Shown: positions 29,336 through 42,026 of the stretch, in pieces
Position numbering within the stretch: position 1 is the stretch's first letter
Layout of the letters: each line of letters begins with the position of its first letter
Assembly (NCBI GenBank): GCA_029255685.2
Contig: CM055316.2
Span: 67,905,237 to 67,969,236 of the forward strand
Direction of reading: 5' to 3'
DNA from: Silene conica
Lineage: Eukaryota; Streptophyta; Magnoliopsida; Caryophyllales; Caryophyllaceae
Length of the DNA stretch: 64,000 nt
Notes under the pieces: model-generated
What the model saw: the letters and a program-made list of their open reading frames with translations, nothing else
The model's database searches: none
Told to the model about the DNA's origin: nothing
Made by a program: the position numbers and the translations under genes

Positions 29336-31990
29336 CTCATTGTCTTATAGAGTGATAATTCTTCTCATCTACTATCAATGTGGGATAACCCTTACATGTG
29401 AGGCCCACTGACACACACAAATTGGACACATTCAACTAAGCAACCTTGCTCGTCTAGCTGTAAACTTGGCCCAGTAACTAAAGTCTATTACATCTTGTCC
29501 AAAAACTTCAAATACATAATTATGACATAAACAACTGAAATAAAGTCTGAACTAAAAGAATTAATGTGATCTATAAGCTAATTAAGTCCAAGTCTGCATC
29601 TCACGTTCCTGCCCCAACTCCTAGCTCATCAGTCTCATTCATTTAAATTATACTCCCCGGTAACCGGATCATAGTAGGTGCACACGAATACACTGTCAAC
29701 CTCGCGGTTAAGTAGGATAACTATCAAAGTACAATAAATAAATATGCAACAAAGTATGATATGCAAATGGTATGCCACTACTGAGCTCAATCACCACCGA
29801 AACTCCAATCACAACCCGAAACTCCAACCCTGACCGATCCACGACAGAGTATCGTCGACCGTCGTCGAACACTAGCATAGAAACTGAAGACACCAGGCCT
29901 GGTCCTGTAGAACCACCCTGGGCTTATATCGAAACAGTGTCCACTCCATATCTCCAATCAGTAACCAATGCATATGTCATGCCCATGAATGGAACAATAC
30001 TACTAATCTACTATTCAATCATGCCAATATATAATGCAATACTCATACCAATGGTAATAAATCAACACTCTCATGCCATTATGCATAACGAAACAATCTA
30101 ATGCCAATATCAATAGTCAATAATTAATCCAACCAATCATCACATTACATGTAATATGTCAGCCAAGACAATCATATCAAACCGAGATTGAGTAGGTATA
30201 TTCTACTTGTATAGCAATATATCTAACAGCAACCAGTAAGTAGAAAAAATTATGCCACTTCAAAACCGTCATTGTGGTGGTCACGGTGGTTGACGATGAC
30301 GTCTGGTGTGTTCGGTTCCTCTACCTCTCGTTCTTCCTATCTATCCCCTGGTGGCTGATAGGTGAATAGGGTTTTCAGGCGTTGTCGATGAAGGAGAATG
30401 GTAGAAGGCCGATGTCGATGAAGTAGGGTAAGGGTTAGAGTTATGTTGTTCACTCGGTTTCTGAACTCCAAATCTGAGTCTAACACCATACTTACTCGGC
30501 CCATCACGCATCTCGAGACACTCTAACATCTATATTCCGTGCTCGACTCGTTAACTTAAAATTAATGAGTACATAAATTAATTATACTCGTTCAATTATT
30601 CATAAAAACACGGGTATTACATTTAATTTAATTTTAGTAAATAATAATTAAATTAATTACAAAAATATAAAATTATTAGTACGGTAGTATTTTGGTCCAT
30701 ATAATATGAATTTTAGAAAGATTAGAAATATTTGCAATTACTTACAAATATAACACAAATTAGGATTTAAATGAAATTATGCCTTAAATACAAAAATAGG
30801 AACATATATTAACGATAAATAAATATTAAATAGGAAATATGTTTAATGATAAATATATTATTAAAATTAAAGAGATAGAAATTAAATGTCATTTTATGAA
30901 ATACTCGTCAAATATCAAAAGATTATGAAATAGTATGAAATAATTGTAGAAATATGATTTATAAAACAATTACAGTTTACGTAAAATACTTTATAGACAT
31001 TCATTTTGAAATCATTTTTCTATAAAAGGAAGGTCTTTTAAAGGGTTTTCATTGGTTGGTGAAAATTAGAAAGAGAAAAAAATAAATTAAAGTAGGGTCC
31101 ACCATGTTCTTGCTACTTAATTATTTCTTCAATCTTTCATTAATTTAATTTTTTCACCACTTTCATTAATTAAATAAATTACAATCTATAATCCTAACTT
31201 CAATTTCAGGTATAAAAATAAAATATTTGATGATATAAATTAACTAATTTTACATAAATTAAATATAATAATATGATTGAAACGTCTGAACTTTATTGAT
31301 GAAGTATATTCCAAGATTAAAAAAGTTTTTTTAATATTACTTCAACATGCAACAACTAAAATGATTAAATTGAGTGACAATGAGTATAAAACAGGAACAA
31401 AAATTGAATACCAAATATAATAATATATAAATTAGCGAAAATTATTAGCATTCAAATACTGAAAATCAGCAAATTAAAATTGTTGAGAGTTGGAAATCCT
31501 ATGTAACTCCGTCTTAAATGTACATAAAACAGATAGAGTTTATATTACATGATCGAAGTTTTTTTGGGTAGTTAGAGGGTCAGACTAATAATAATTTGGT
31601 CGGGTTCATTACGATGGTTAGGAATTTAGGATTTAAATCGCACGTATAAGTTTAAAATCTATACATATTTTTATCGGCTACTATTCGTTTTAACTCTTTT
31701 TAGTTTAAAACGAGTCAGTATCACTCTCATGAGTTATAGGACAAATATTTTATTTTAGACATGCATAATGTTTTTTTTTAACTAATACATCCTACTTATA
31801 TATATTTGATACGTCTTAACTTAGACCTATGGCGTCGTCCTAAATAATAATTTGTATACTTTTATAATGTAAAGCAGATGCATTGTTTTATTTACGTCTA
31901 AGTTAAGTATATAAATTCTCTTTACTTTTTATATCAACATAACTGCAATACTAAAACATATTTTTATTATATTTATTCACCCTATTATTG
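29336..31990. other. AT-rich repeat-like sequence, no gene recognised
   Basis: Short frames occur (for example 29772-30101 on + and 30341-30529 on -) but have no recognisable domains. The 29.4-30.5 kb part has a more balanced composition and resembles retroelement leader sequence. 30.5-32.0 kb is strongly AT-rich and leads into a Helitron-type 3' end. I cannot assign individual elements. Confidence 0.35.
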
Positions 31991-32013
31991 ATTTTTTTCA
32001 GTGTAATAAAATT

Positions 32014-32050
32014 AAACCCTTGTGCATTTTTTGCACGGGTGTAAAACTAG
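32014..32050 (+). mobile_element. Helitron-type 3' terminus
   Basis: TTGTGCATTTTTTGCACGGG forms a hairpin and is followed by TGTAAAA and CTAG (32047-32050), with T as the next base. This is the standard Helitron 3' end. The element would extend to the left, but I did not find its 5' end or coding parts. Confidence 0.7.
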
Positions 32051-33818
32051 TACGTTTATAAAACATGGTTTGATCGTCGTTGACCGAGGCTAACATACAG
32101 GATATTACATAGGGAGCTAAAAGTTGATTTGATTAATTAAGACGAATAGTGTCGCATTAGGAAATATTAACTCGGATTTTAGCAAAAAGTTTCGAAACGT
32201 TGCCACAAGTGGTTGTAACCTATCGGCATTAGGAAATATTAATTCGGATTAAGACGAATAGTGTCGCATCTTGGATTTATATTTGCAATTTATTCTGTTT
32301 ACAATTTACCCGGTTATATTATTTTATAAGTTTAGTCAACAATATTTATCGAATAGTTTTGATTTGTAAAGATGTATGTTGAGTAGTGTATTTGCATTAG
32401 ACTTCTGTTCAGACGTGAATTATGGAAAGATTGTGTACAACCTTTAATTCGAAGAATGATAATATTTAGGGAATAAAATCAAAGATTTACACGGTTTAAA
32501 AAATTGGCTATTACGTTTAAAATTTCCGAACAATATTTATCTTTATGGAAGATTTAAGGAATATTTAGTGGACTATTTGTGGAAATTTAGGGAATCTCGG
32601 TTTAAACGTTTTTATTTTAATATTATAATAATATTATAATATTATAATACATAAAATATATGACTTGGCATAAATTAAGGGTTCTCATTGGTCTACAAAA
32701 CTGTTTTTGTGAGGGTGAATGTGAGTGCGAGAAAGAGTGAACGGTGAAATATTATTGCGCCACGTATGCAGTTAGACATTTTGCTTTTATAGTAATAATG
32801 ATGATGGAGTCCGATGGTAATCCTTAATGCACCTTAATTCTTTGTAAATTCTGATGTTATGAGATTTATTTGGTATCCAATGTTGCTTCATATTTATTTT
32901 GGCTTCATTATATTTTTGTCCACCAACCCAAGTCTATTTTGCGATGCTTCAGATTTTTCATTTCTTCCACGATGCCCCTAAGCTATGTGATCAAGTCTTG
33001 CTTCCACTTACTTTGTGGACTTTGGTGTTTGCTAAAATGATGGGAATAAGTTGTTGAATGCTGAATTTCCTACAAAATGCAATGAAAACATGCAAAACAC
33101 CTAGAACATAGGATTAGCTCACAAATACACTAATAAAAATACAAATAAACAGTAAAATTGAGCTAAATTATGGAGTAAAATCCTATATAAAATAGACATA
33201 TAATAGGGCTACTTGTTAGGATTTGTTGTTGGATCCGGGTTGCGATTTAGGTCTCGGTTCTCAAAGTACGGGGAGACGGTTGTGACAGTGTATGTCGTTT
33301 AGTCTTCTTTTTTGCATTTTACCTATGTTTGGTTATGGTTGTTGACCTCGTGTGGTTTTGTGGTGTATCTGTATATCTTCTTTTTGTTTGTGTCTGCGGT
33401 GATCTAATTGATGTTGTTGGCAAATGGTGAGCGGTAATACTTTTTAGATGCGGCTTGGATGTTGGTTGCTAGTTGTTAGTTGCAATTTGAGAGTCACGAT
33501 GATATAACTAGTTTGTGTAGTAGTTCTTATAATCATATCACTACTCGTACTTTCTTTTACATTTGCCTTTCCACTATAATTTAATGTAAAATAAATGTCT
33601 CTTTATTGTTATTTGATATGCTTATCTCAGGTAACCGAGATGGTAACGCCCTTATTTACTGGGGAAGGCCTTGCGAAGGCTCTTTGAGAAATGAAGGTAT
33701 TACAATAATAAGTGTGCCAAGTATTGAGACTTGTGCTTGGCGGCTGGTTACAACAACAACAATAACAAAGTTAAGAAAAAATAATTGAAGTTTAGAAAAG
33801 TTAAGTAAATTAAAAATA
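32051..33818. other. Spacer, possibly retroelement-derived
   Basis: Mostly AT-rich non-coding DNA. A TCGGCATTAGGAAATATTAA-like segment occurs twice (about 32150 and 32225). The stretch 33215-33780 is GT-rich and ends in an ACAACAACAACAATAACAAA tract at about 33752, which resembles the simple-repeat tail of some LINE/SINE elements. No protein could be recognised. Confidence 0.35.
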
Positions 33819-34112
33819 CTTTCCTTATTCATAATAATCTTCATTATTTTCTTTTTCGTCAATTCATAATATTTTCCCTATTTCCTTTTTTGGTAAAATT
33901 TTATATATATTTTAATCAACTCACCCACCACAATACCTCACAATATTTATACTTTATATTTATTTTAATCACCTTACTCACAACAATATTTCACAATACT
34001 CACCCTCTCTCCAATCACCTCACCCCACAACAATACTTTATACTTATTTTAATCAAACCCTTAAATTTTGTACCACTGTCGAATAGGGAGGGTTATCCCG
34101 AATAGGAGGTAG
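33819..34112. mobile_element. Stowaway-like MITE
   Basis: It is a relative of 15277-15572, with about the same length (294 bp) and shared internal ATTTTAATCACCTTAC and CACAACAATA repeats. The ends are CTTTCCTTATTC at the left and the inverted GAATAGGAGGTAG at the right, flanked by TA at 33817-33818 and 34113-34114. Confidence 0.7.
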
Positions 34113-34114
34113 TA

Positions 34115-34602
34115 AGTCAAAAATAACAGGACCTTCGTATAGTAAATTTTATTCAATTTGGATCTTTTACAATACTTTCCTTATTCATTACCTCTCAATG
34201 GTTTAGATATTATCCTAAAATGATCTAAGAGTTACAACAGTAAGTAATGAATGGTGATTTGTAGAAGAAATAATATATTAAAATGAATCTATTGAAGATA
34301 ATGGACCAACCATTATTTCTGAGGTTATAGAAAGGATTTGAACTCTATTTTATTTATGTATAAATACATTGCATTTGCATAGTTGATGAAATACATATCA
34401 CTTGATCATTATTCCTTTGTTAAGGAGAAGATCGGAAAAACACATTACTGAATATTTAAAAGGAATATTCTATAAGAATAATTGAAATATGAGTGTTATT
34501 CTTATATTACTCCAAACTTCAACTTAAGCCAATTTAATCCCTCTTATATTCCTCCATTTCTAGATCAAACTTAGCTAATTTTTTCATTGGATATGCACTT
34601 TA
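34115..34602. other. AT-rich left flank of copia 2
   Basis: No gene or repeat is recognised. Its last five bases, CTTTA, are the target site of copia element 2. Confidence 0.4.
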
Positions 34603-35087
34603 TGTTGGATTTTTTATAATTAATTAACAAGATATTATTATTAATAATATTAATTTATACAAATCCTAATTATATGGCCCATTAATGAGGCAGTCATACT
34701 ATGGACTCTAAACTGTCTCTTAATTCTCTCCCATCTAGGAAACTACTCCCTTATTTGTGTTGCGTTCAAACACTGCTTTATGATGGAAAGAGCAGTATAT
34801 AAGAGAATACATATTCTGATTAATTAGATCACTAAATCTACTCTCCCTTAAGAAAATTACACCATCTAAATAAGTGAGCAATGAGGGTTTGGAACCGAAA
34901 TCAGACGACTATAGTGTTCTTCAGAAAATCAGATTAATACTTTGGGGTTGATAAAGCTGTTCAGGAATCCGATTAGCAATGGCTGGAGGTTTTATTTTCG
35001 ATCCTATTTATCGCTTCCGCTTTTATTTAATCAGTTGTATGTTGTTCAGTAATATTAAACATACTAATTAAGAATAAATAACTTACA
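34603..35087 (+). repeat. Copia 2, 5' LTR
   Basis: It starts TGTTGGATTTTT and ends CTTACA. It contains a TATATAAG motif at 34796-34803 and an ATG at 34979 within GCAATGGCTGGAGG. It is a direct repeat of 40425-40912. Confidence 0.96.
34796..34803 (+). promoter_or_regulatory. TATA motif of the copia 2 LTR promoter
   Basis: TATATAAG lies mid-LTR, preceded by AGCAG, and is conserved in the 3' LTR at about 40621. Its position fits a U3/R boundary, with transcription starting roughly 30 bases downstream. Confidence 0.65.
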
Positions 35088-35089
35088 TT

Positions 35090-35102
35090 TGGTATCAGAG
35101 CC
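35090..35102 (+). promoter_or_regulatory. Copia 2 primer-binding site
   Basis: TGGTATCAGAGCC lies two bases after the 5' LTR and is complementary to initiator tRNA-Met. Confidence 0.95.
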
Positions 35103-36137
35103 TTAATGACCTCTGTCTTGCTTATCGTTTTCCGCCTTCAGTTTCCGTCGTCGTTTATTACTGTTGTTGTCCTCTCTTTTCCATCTGAATCTGGTTTGAA
35201 TATATTCTGTTTCCTCGTATTGTTTTCAGATTCTGGATTTTTTATGGTTTTCTGGGTTTTGTTATGAGGTATGACGGAGGTTAGGGATGAAGATCTTGCC
35301 TATTCAATATTTATAGTATGCGCTGGGTCTATTTTTTGGTTTTGTCGAGAGGTTGAAGGAGACTCTCATGCTTTATTGTGTTTTTGTTGAAAGTTTACAC
35401 GTGTGATATTGGCATCTTTTATATGGAGAGATGTTTATTCACATGGTGCCAGTGTGTTTATTCAACACTACTTTATTTTCTTTTTTTTTTGTCTTGTGTA
35501 CCTCTTTGTTTCTTTGGTATTCAAAAATTTTCCCTTATGAATAAATAAAGTAATGATAATTTGTCCATATTTTGTTTAAGATATACGTACTTGTCTTTTT
35601 TTTTTATATATATACATAAAGTCAAGTGTATATATTAATGTTAATAATATTTTTAAATGTCGAGTGATTTTAAATTTATTAATTAGAGAGTAGCCACAGC
35701 ATCTTTAATTGTTTAAATTTTATTCAAAATCACATGTGGAAATTAGACATTTAATTGTAATTAATTATACGTTATATGATTAGACTTACCCACAGGAATC
35801 TTATTGTATTTGTATGAATTTATTAGGGGATGCTAGGCCCATTAGGCCTGGCTACGTCTAGGGAAATTATATTATTGAAGTTGTCATTTGAAACAATTAA
35901 TTAGGGTGTTATATTAAATTATGTTTCTTAATCTACCCACAGAAGTTAATTTAAGAAATGAATATAATTTAATAGTTTCATCATAAAGTTCAATTTTTAT
36001 GCATCTAATTTGAGTAGACTTTAGTCCACAGGCAAGTTTATGTCACTAGATTCATATGAGCATAATTTACATTGGTAAGTTGTGATAAAGTTAAGTCTCA
36101 ATTTTTTGTTACTAAGTGTGTATATTTAAATTTGCAG
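35103..36137 (+). other. Copia 2 leader, possible intron
   Basis: About 1 kb of T-rich, non-coding sequence lies between PBS and gag. It ends in a good 3' splice-site-like sequence (T-rich tract, then TTTGCAG at 36131-36137), immediately before the first recognisable gag codons. A possible donor lies in the LTR at 34989. See the separate finding. Confidence 0.45.
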
Positions 36138-39100
36138 CAAGTTTACCTGGAGGTTCCTTTGATGTCAAAATTGACGTTCCTGAATTAGCTGGTGACAATT
36201 TTAAGGTGTGGAAAGAAAGAGTTCTGCTACATTTAGGGTTCTTGCGTTTTTTATTATGCTATTCAGAATGATGAACCGGCTGAAATAACTGAAAAAAGCA
36301 CACCAGATCAAGTAGACCTTCGTGAAAAGTGGGTGAAATCCAACTATCTTTGCACGTTGTTCATTAAGACTAAACTGTGTGCTAGTATCCGAGGTTCAGT
36401 CGACAAGCATACTAAAGTTCGGGACCTGCTGAAGGCTATAGATGAGCAGTTCGAAACTTCTGATAAGGCTTTGGCAAGCACCTTAATAATGCAATTCACA
36501 TCTTTGAAACTTAATGCCACTAAAGGAGTGCATGATTTTATCATGCGCATGAGGGATACTGCAGCCCAACTTAAGGAATTGGAAGTTACTATGTCCGACA
36601 CTTTCTTAGTGCATTTCATCTTATGTTCTCTCCCAACTCAATATGCCCCATTTAAGATCTCTTACAATACACATAAGGATAAATGGTCTCTCAATGAATT
36701 ATTGACCATGTGTGTTCAAGAGGAGGGGAGGTTATCATTGGAAGAAGGTGAAAAGGTGAATTTAACTACTTCTACTGATAAAGCATCATCCAGTACGAAG
36801 TATAAGGCTCACCCTAAAGATAAAGGAAAGGGAAAGATTCCAGCTGAGCAAGTAATTAAGAAGGAGTCGTCGTGTTTTTTCTGTAAAAAGAAAGGACACA
36901 TGAAGAAAGACTGCGTAAAGTTTAAGGTTTGGCTCAAAAAGAAAGGTAATTTTCATGCGTTTGTTTGTTATGAATCTAATATGGTCAATGTTAATCATAA
37001 TACTTGGTGGATTGACTTTGGTACTACAATCCATGTTTCGAATACCTTGCAGGGTATGACAAACCTTCGGAAAACAGTGGCAAGTGAGAGCGCCATCTAT
37101 TCAGGAAACAAGATAGGCTCGCACGTTGAGGCCGTGGGGACATGCAATTTAATTTTAAGTACTGGTTTTATTTTGATTTTGGAAAAGACTTTTTATGTTC
37201 CGAATTTTGCTCGGAATTTGATTTCAGTTTCTAGACTTGTGCCTTTCGGATATTCTTTTAACTTTATGGACTCTGGTTTTAGTATTTACAGAAATTCTAA
37301 AGTTATTGGTAATGGTATTTTGTCTGATAATTTATATCGTCTTTGTTTACAAAATGATACCACTCAAAACACTATGCATGTTAGTACTGGTTTAAAAAGA
37401 AGTATTATAAATGAGGAGTCCTCTATGTTATGGCACAGGAGATTGGGACACATCTCCATTGAGAGGGTCAAGAGATTGGTAAAGGAAGGGGTACTTAGTA
37501 CTTTAGACTTTACCGATTTTGAGACTTGTGTTAGTTGCATTAAGGGAAAGCAAACTAACAAATCTAAGAAAGGTGCTAAGAGGAGTTCTGACCTACTAGA
37601 GATCATACACACGGATATATGTTGTCCGGATATGAACGCTAACGATCCGAAATACTTTATTACATTTATTGATGATTATTCACGATATATGCGTCTTTAC
37701 TTACTTCGCTCCAAAGACGAAGCTTTAGATGCCTTTAAAATTTTTAAGGCTGAAGTAGAGAAACAGTGTGATAAACACATTAAGATTGTGAGATTAGATA
37801 GAGGTGGTGAGTACTACGGTAGATATACTGAGGATGGACAAGCATCTGGTCCTTTTGCTAAATTTCTTCAAGAGCATGGGATTGTTGCCCAATACACTAT
37901 GCCTGGTTCTCCGGATCATAATGGTGTAGCAGAAAGAAGGAATAGGACATTGATTGAAATGGTGCGTAGTATGAGAAGTAATGTTAAACTTCCTTCATTT
38001 TTGTGGGTTGATGCGCTAAAGACGGCTGCGTATATATTAAATCGGGTTCCTTCCAAGGCTGTCTCTAAGACGCCTTTTGAGTTATTCAAAGGTTGGAAAC
38101 CGAGTTTGCAACATATACGCGTTTGGGGATGTCCGTCTGAGGTGAGAATTAACAACCCACAAGAAAAGAAACTAGACCCAAGGACTCTTAGTGGACATTT
38201 CATTGGATATGCCGAAAAGTCCAAAGGTTATAGATTCTATTGTCCGTCTCATAGTACCAGGATTGTGGAATCTAGAAATGCAAAATTTCTAGAGAATGAC
38301 TTGATCAGTAGGAGTACTATAGGAGTTGAACCTGAAAAGGATCAACATGAAGCTTCACCCTCTGTTTTGAGTAACAGGTTGGTTATTGATCACGGTCCTG
38401 AAGTACGACCGGAGGTTCAACAACCAAATACAGAAATTCCACAAAATGTCGATCAAAATATAGTAGATCATAATGAGGAAGAAATTCCATTAAGAAAATC
38501 TACTCTAGAGAGGAGATCGGCGATTCCTGACGACTATAAAGTATATCTACAAGAATCGGATTGCAGTGTTGGAGTTGATAATGATCCTATGTCATTTTCA
38601 CCAGCCATAAGTTCTACAGATTCAAACTTATGGATGGATGCTATGAAAGATGAGATGAACTCTATGGCATCTAATCGAGTTTGGGATCTCGTCGAGTTGC
38701 CCAATGGTGTAAAAACCATTGGATGTAAGTGGGTTTTTAAGACTAAAAGGGACTCACTTGGCAACATCGAGAGACATAACGCAAGACTCGTTGCTAAAGG
38801 GTTCACTCAAAGAGAAGGGATTGACTACACAAAGACATTCTCTCCTGTGTCTAAGAAAGATTCTCTTCGAGTTGTCATGGTATTAGTAGCTCATTTTGAC
38901 TTCGAGCTACATCAGATGGATGTGAAAACGGCATTTCTTAATGGCAATTTAGAGGAAGAGGTTTACATGAAACAACCTGAAGGATTCTCCTCTAAAGACG
39001 GTGACCATTTGGTTTGTAAGCTAAATAAATCCATATACGGTTTGAAACAAGCCTCCCGACAATGGTATAAGAAGTTCCATGAAGTAATTTCTTCATTCGG

Positions 39101-40154
39101 TTTTGAAGAAAATATCATGGACCAATGTATATACCTTAAGGTCAGTGGGAGTAAGATTTGTTTCCTTGTGTTATATGTGGATGATATTCTGCTAGCAACC
39201 AATGATAAGGGGTTGCTATATGAGGTGAAACAATTTCTTTCAAATAACTTTGATATGAAAGATATGGGTGAGGCATCTTATGTCATTGGCATTAAGACTC
39301 ATAGAGATAGATCCCGAGGCATTTTAGGCCTGTCTCAGGAGGCCTATATCAACAAAGTGCTTGAAAGATTTAGAATGAAAGATTGTTCACCAAGTGTAGC
39401 ACCTATTGTGAAAGGTGACCGATTCAGTTTAGACCAGTGCCCAAGGAATGATTTGGAAAGAGAACAAATGAAAAATGTTCCTTATGCTTCAGCTGTTGGT
39501 AGCATTATGTATGCTCAAGTCTGTACCAGACCTGACATTGCATATGTTATTGGAGTATTAGACAGATATCAGAGTAACCCAGGCATCGATCACTGGAAGG
39601 CTGCAAAGAAAGTGTTGAGATACCTTCAGGGTACTAAAGATTACATGCTTATGTATAGACGGACTGATAGTCTTGAAGTGGTGGGGTATTCCGACTCAGA
39701 CTTTGCTGGTTGCATTGATTCACGAAAATCCACATCTGGATATGTGTTTATGCTAGCTAACGGAGCTGTATCATGGAGGAGTACTAAGCAGACATTGACA
39801 GCCACCTCTACTATGGAGGCCGAGTTCGTTTCTTGTTTTGAGGCTACCTCACATGGTGTTTGGCTGAAAGGTTTCATATCTGGGCTAAGGGTTGTTGACT
39901 CTATTAGCAGGCCGATTCGAATGTATTGTGATAATTCAGCTGCGGTATTTATGGCTAAGAATAACAGAAGTGGAAGTCGAAGTAAACACATCGACATTAA
40001 GTATTTGGCCATAAAAGAGCGTGTTCAGGAAAAGAAAGTGATCATAGAACACATTAGCACTGAATTGATGATTGCAGATCCCTTGACTAAAGGCATGCCA
40101 CCTAAGGGTTTCCAGGGTCATGTAGTGAACATGGGACTTGGTCCCATAATGTGA
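36138..40154 (+). CDS. Copia 2 gag-pol polyprotein (gag frameshifted near 36250)
   Basis: The long frame 36333-40154 (1,273 codons) starts at an internal Met. Recognisable gag begins earlier at 36138 (ASLPGGSFDV, WKERVLLHL), and a 1-base shift near 36250 separates the two parts. Then come UBN2 gag, a zinc knuckle CFFCKKKGHMKKDC (residues ~181-194) and the protease region WWIDFGTTIHV. Its catalytic Asp is kept, but the usual DSGAT/DTGAT reads DFGTT. Integrase has HTDICCP, RLDRGGEY and NGVAERRNRTL, RT has YVDDILLA, and RNase H is complete (SRKSTSGYVF, MYCDNSAAVF) with a DPLTKGMPP tail. The polyprotein packages and copies element RNA and inserts the cDNA. The frameshift and odd protease suggest a degraded copy with mostly intact pol. 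Confidence 0.95.
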
Positions 40155-40410
40155 TACATTCATTTATATTATGTTTTTCCGAAACTTTCATTTAGTTGGA
40201 TATTTTCTCTTTTAATTATATACGTACGTTCTTTGGTTATTTTATTGAGAAATATCATTATGTTTTGACCTAGAGTAAACATATGGTTTATTCATTAAGT
40301 TAAGTGTGAGTGGTGAGAGACTAAGTATATCGTAATACATGGAAGATTAATTCTCGTCCCAGAGAATTCGTCGCTATGATTCGTATATGAAGTTCCTCTC
40401 TGTAAAATGG

Positions 40411-40424
40411 GCCAAGTGGGAGAA
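40411..40424 (+). promoter_or_regulatory. Copia 2 polypurine tract
   Basis: CCAAGTGGGAGAA directly precedes the 3' LTR. It is the expected plus-strand primer, and its core (AAGTGGGAGA) matches the tract of copia 1. Confidence 0.88.
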
Positions 40425-40912
40425 TGTTGGATTTTTTATAATTAGTTAACTAGATATTATTATTAATAATATTAATAGTCTTATACAAATCCTAATTATA
40501 TGGCCCATTAATGAGGCAGTCATACTATGGACTCTAAACTGTCTCTTAATTCTCTCCCATCTAAGGAACTACTCCCTTATTTGTGTTGCGTTCAAACACT
40601 GCTTTATGATGGAAAGAGCAGTATATAAGAGAATATATATTCTGATTAATTAGGTCACTAAATCTACTCTCCCTTAAGAAAATTACACCATCTAAATAAG
40701 TGAGCAGTGAGGGTTTGGAACCGAAATCAGACGACTACAGTGTTCTTCAGAAAATCAGATTAATACTTTGGGGTTGATAAAGCTGTTCAGAAATCCGATT
40801 AGCAATGGCTGGAGGTTTTATTTTCGATCCTATTTATCGCTTCCGCTTTTATTTAATCAGTTGTATGTTGTTCAGTAATATTAAACATACTAATAAGAAT
40901 AAATAACTTACA
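40425..40912 (+). repeat. Copia 2, 3' LTR
   Basis: This is a direct copy of 34603-35087. Differences include AGTTAACTAG against AATTAACAAG near its start and a few bases inserted in the AATAGTCTTATAC segment. Confidence 0.96.
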
Positions 40913-40917
40913 CTTTA

Positions 40918-42026
40918 TTTATGTACCATTTTACCTTGTTTATTTAGCTCTTAATTAATTCGTCGTCTTTCTTCTTTGTTACTTTCTAAATTACCGGATA
41001 TAACCGGTAAAAAATGAGTTAAGTCTAATTTGGGAGGAGAGGGAGATATGAGATTAAGAGGGATTAAATAGGGCGCTTTTATACAATAATCTGATAATCC
41101 TATTTAAAATGCTAAGCTAAAAATTCGAGGTATGTTTTATTCGTAGTTTTTCTGTAGGACGATCTCATCTCGTGCTTTTTTGTAAAATATGACGATTTTT
41201 TGGTAAAAAGTGACCACTGTTTTATAAATAGTGATCAATTTTTAACCAAAAAGAAAAACTCACTATTTAATCAAAAATGATAACGGTTTATCAAAAAATT
41301 ATCATTTTCTATTAATCGCATGTGAGACCCTCAAATTTGTAATCTTTTATATTGTTGCGTTAAATAGTTGACTTTGGGGAGTGATGAATAAGATAAGAAG
41401 CACTAAATGTTGACTTTCTGTAATAATAATTGTATTTTCAAATAATTTCAATGCTAGTTTACAAAGTCCAGAAGAACTGAACAAATTTTGACTGTTGACT
41501 GCCTTCATTCAATCGCAATTTATAAACTACATTGTTTTTTTATTTTTTTATTTTTATTTTTATAAAATCGCATTTTAAACTTGATCGACTCAGAGTTTAG
41601 AAGGATTAGATATATAATAAACCAACGCGTTCAAACTTCATGTTTTGTTAATTTCAATATAGAATTTGTTTTTTCTTTAGTTTTATATACTCGTAGTAGT
41701 TATTGTCTTATACGACGATTTAATCCGTGTTTTTTTTGTAAAAATTTGGTAAAATGTAACAACTTTTTGATAAATACTTATCCCTTTGAAAAACAAGATA
41801 TTTTTTAGTAAAAAAAATTATCACTATGTATCAAAAGGTGTCTAATTTTTGGTTGGTCGTACATATAATAGTCGTAGAGTAAAATTTGTGTCAATTTTAT
41901 GTGAGGAATTCATGTACCCTCCAAATTCCTAATGTTATGTTGCAAACACCGTACTCATAGCGGAAATCCATAATTTATTGTAAAAGTTAATTTGAGGTAG
42001 AAAGTGATCACTTTATGATAAATAGT
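40918..42026. other. AT-rich spacer with repeated GATAAATAGTGATCA-type motifs
   Basis: No gene is recognised. Around 41150-41330 and 41700-42025 there are related stretches containing GTAAAA..GACCACT, TGATAAATAGTGA and ATCACTAT motifs in both orientations. They look like a degenerate foldback element that may extend to 42026. Confidence 0.4.

Larger units (their letters stand above)
34603..40912 (+). mobile_element. Copia element 2, complete with LTRs
   Basis: This 6,310-bp Ty1/copia element on + has LTRs at 34603-35087 and 40425-40912 (485 and 488 bp) that differ at a modest number of positions, so it is older than copia 1. The target duplication CTTTA (34598-34602 and 40913-40917) is perfect. 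It has a tRNA-Met-type PBS, a single gag-pol ORF and a polypurine tract. Domain order is gag, protease, integrase, RT, RNase H. A frameshift in gag and a changed protease active site suggest it is no longer autonomous. Confidence 0.97.
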
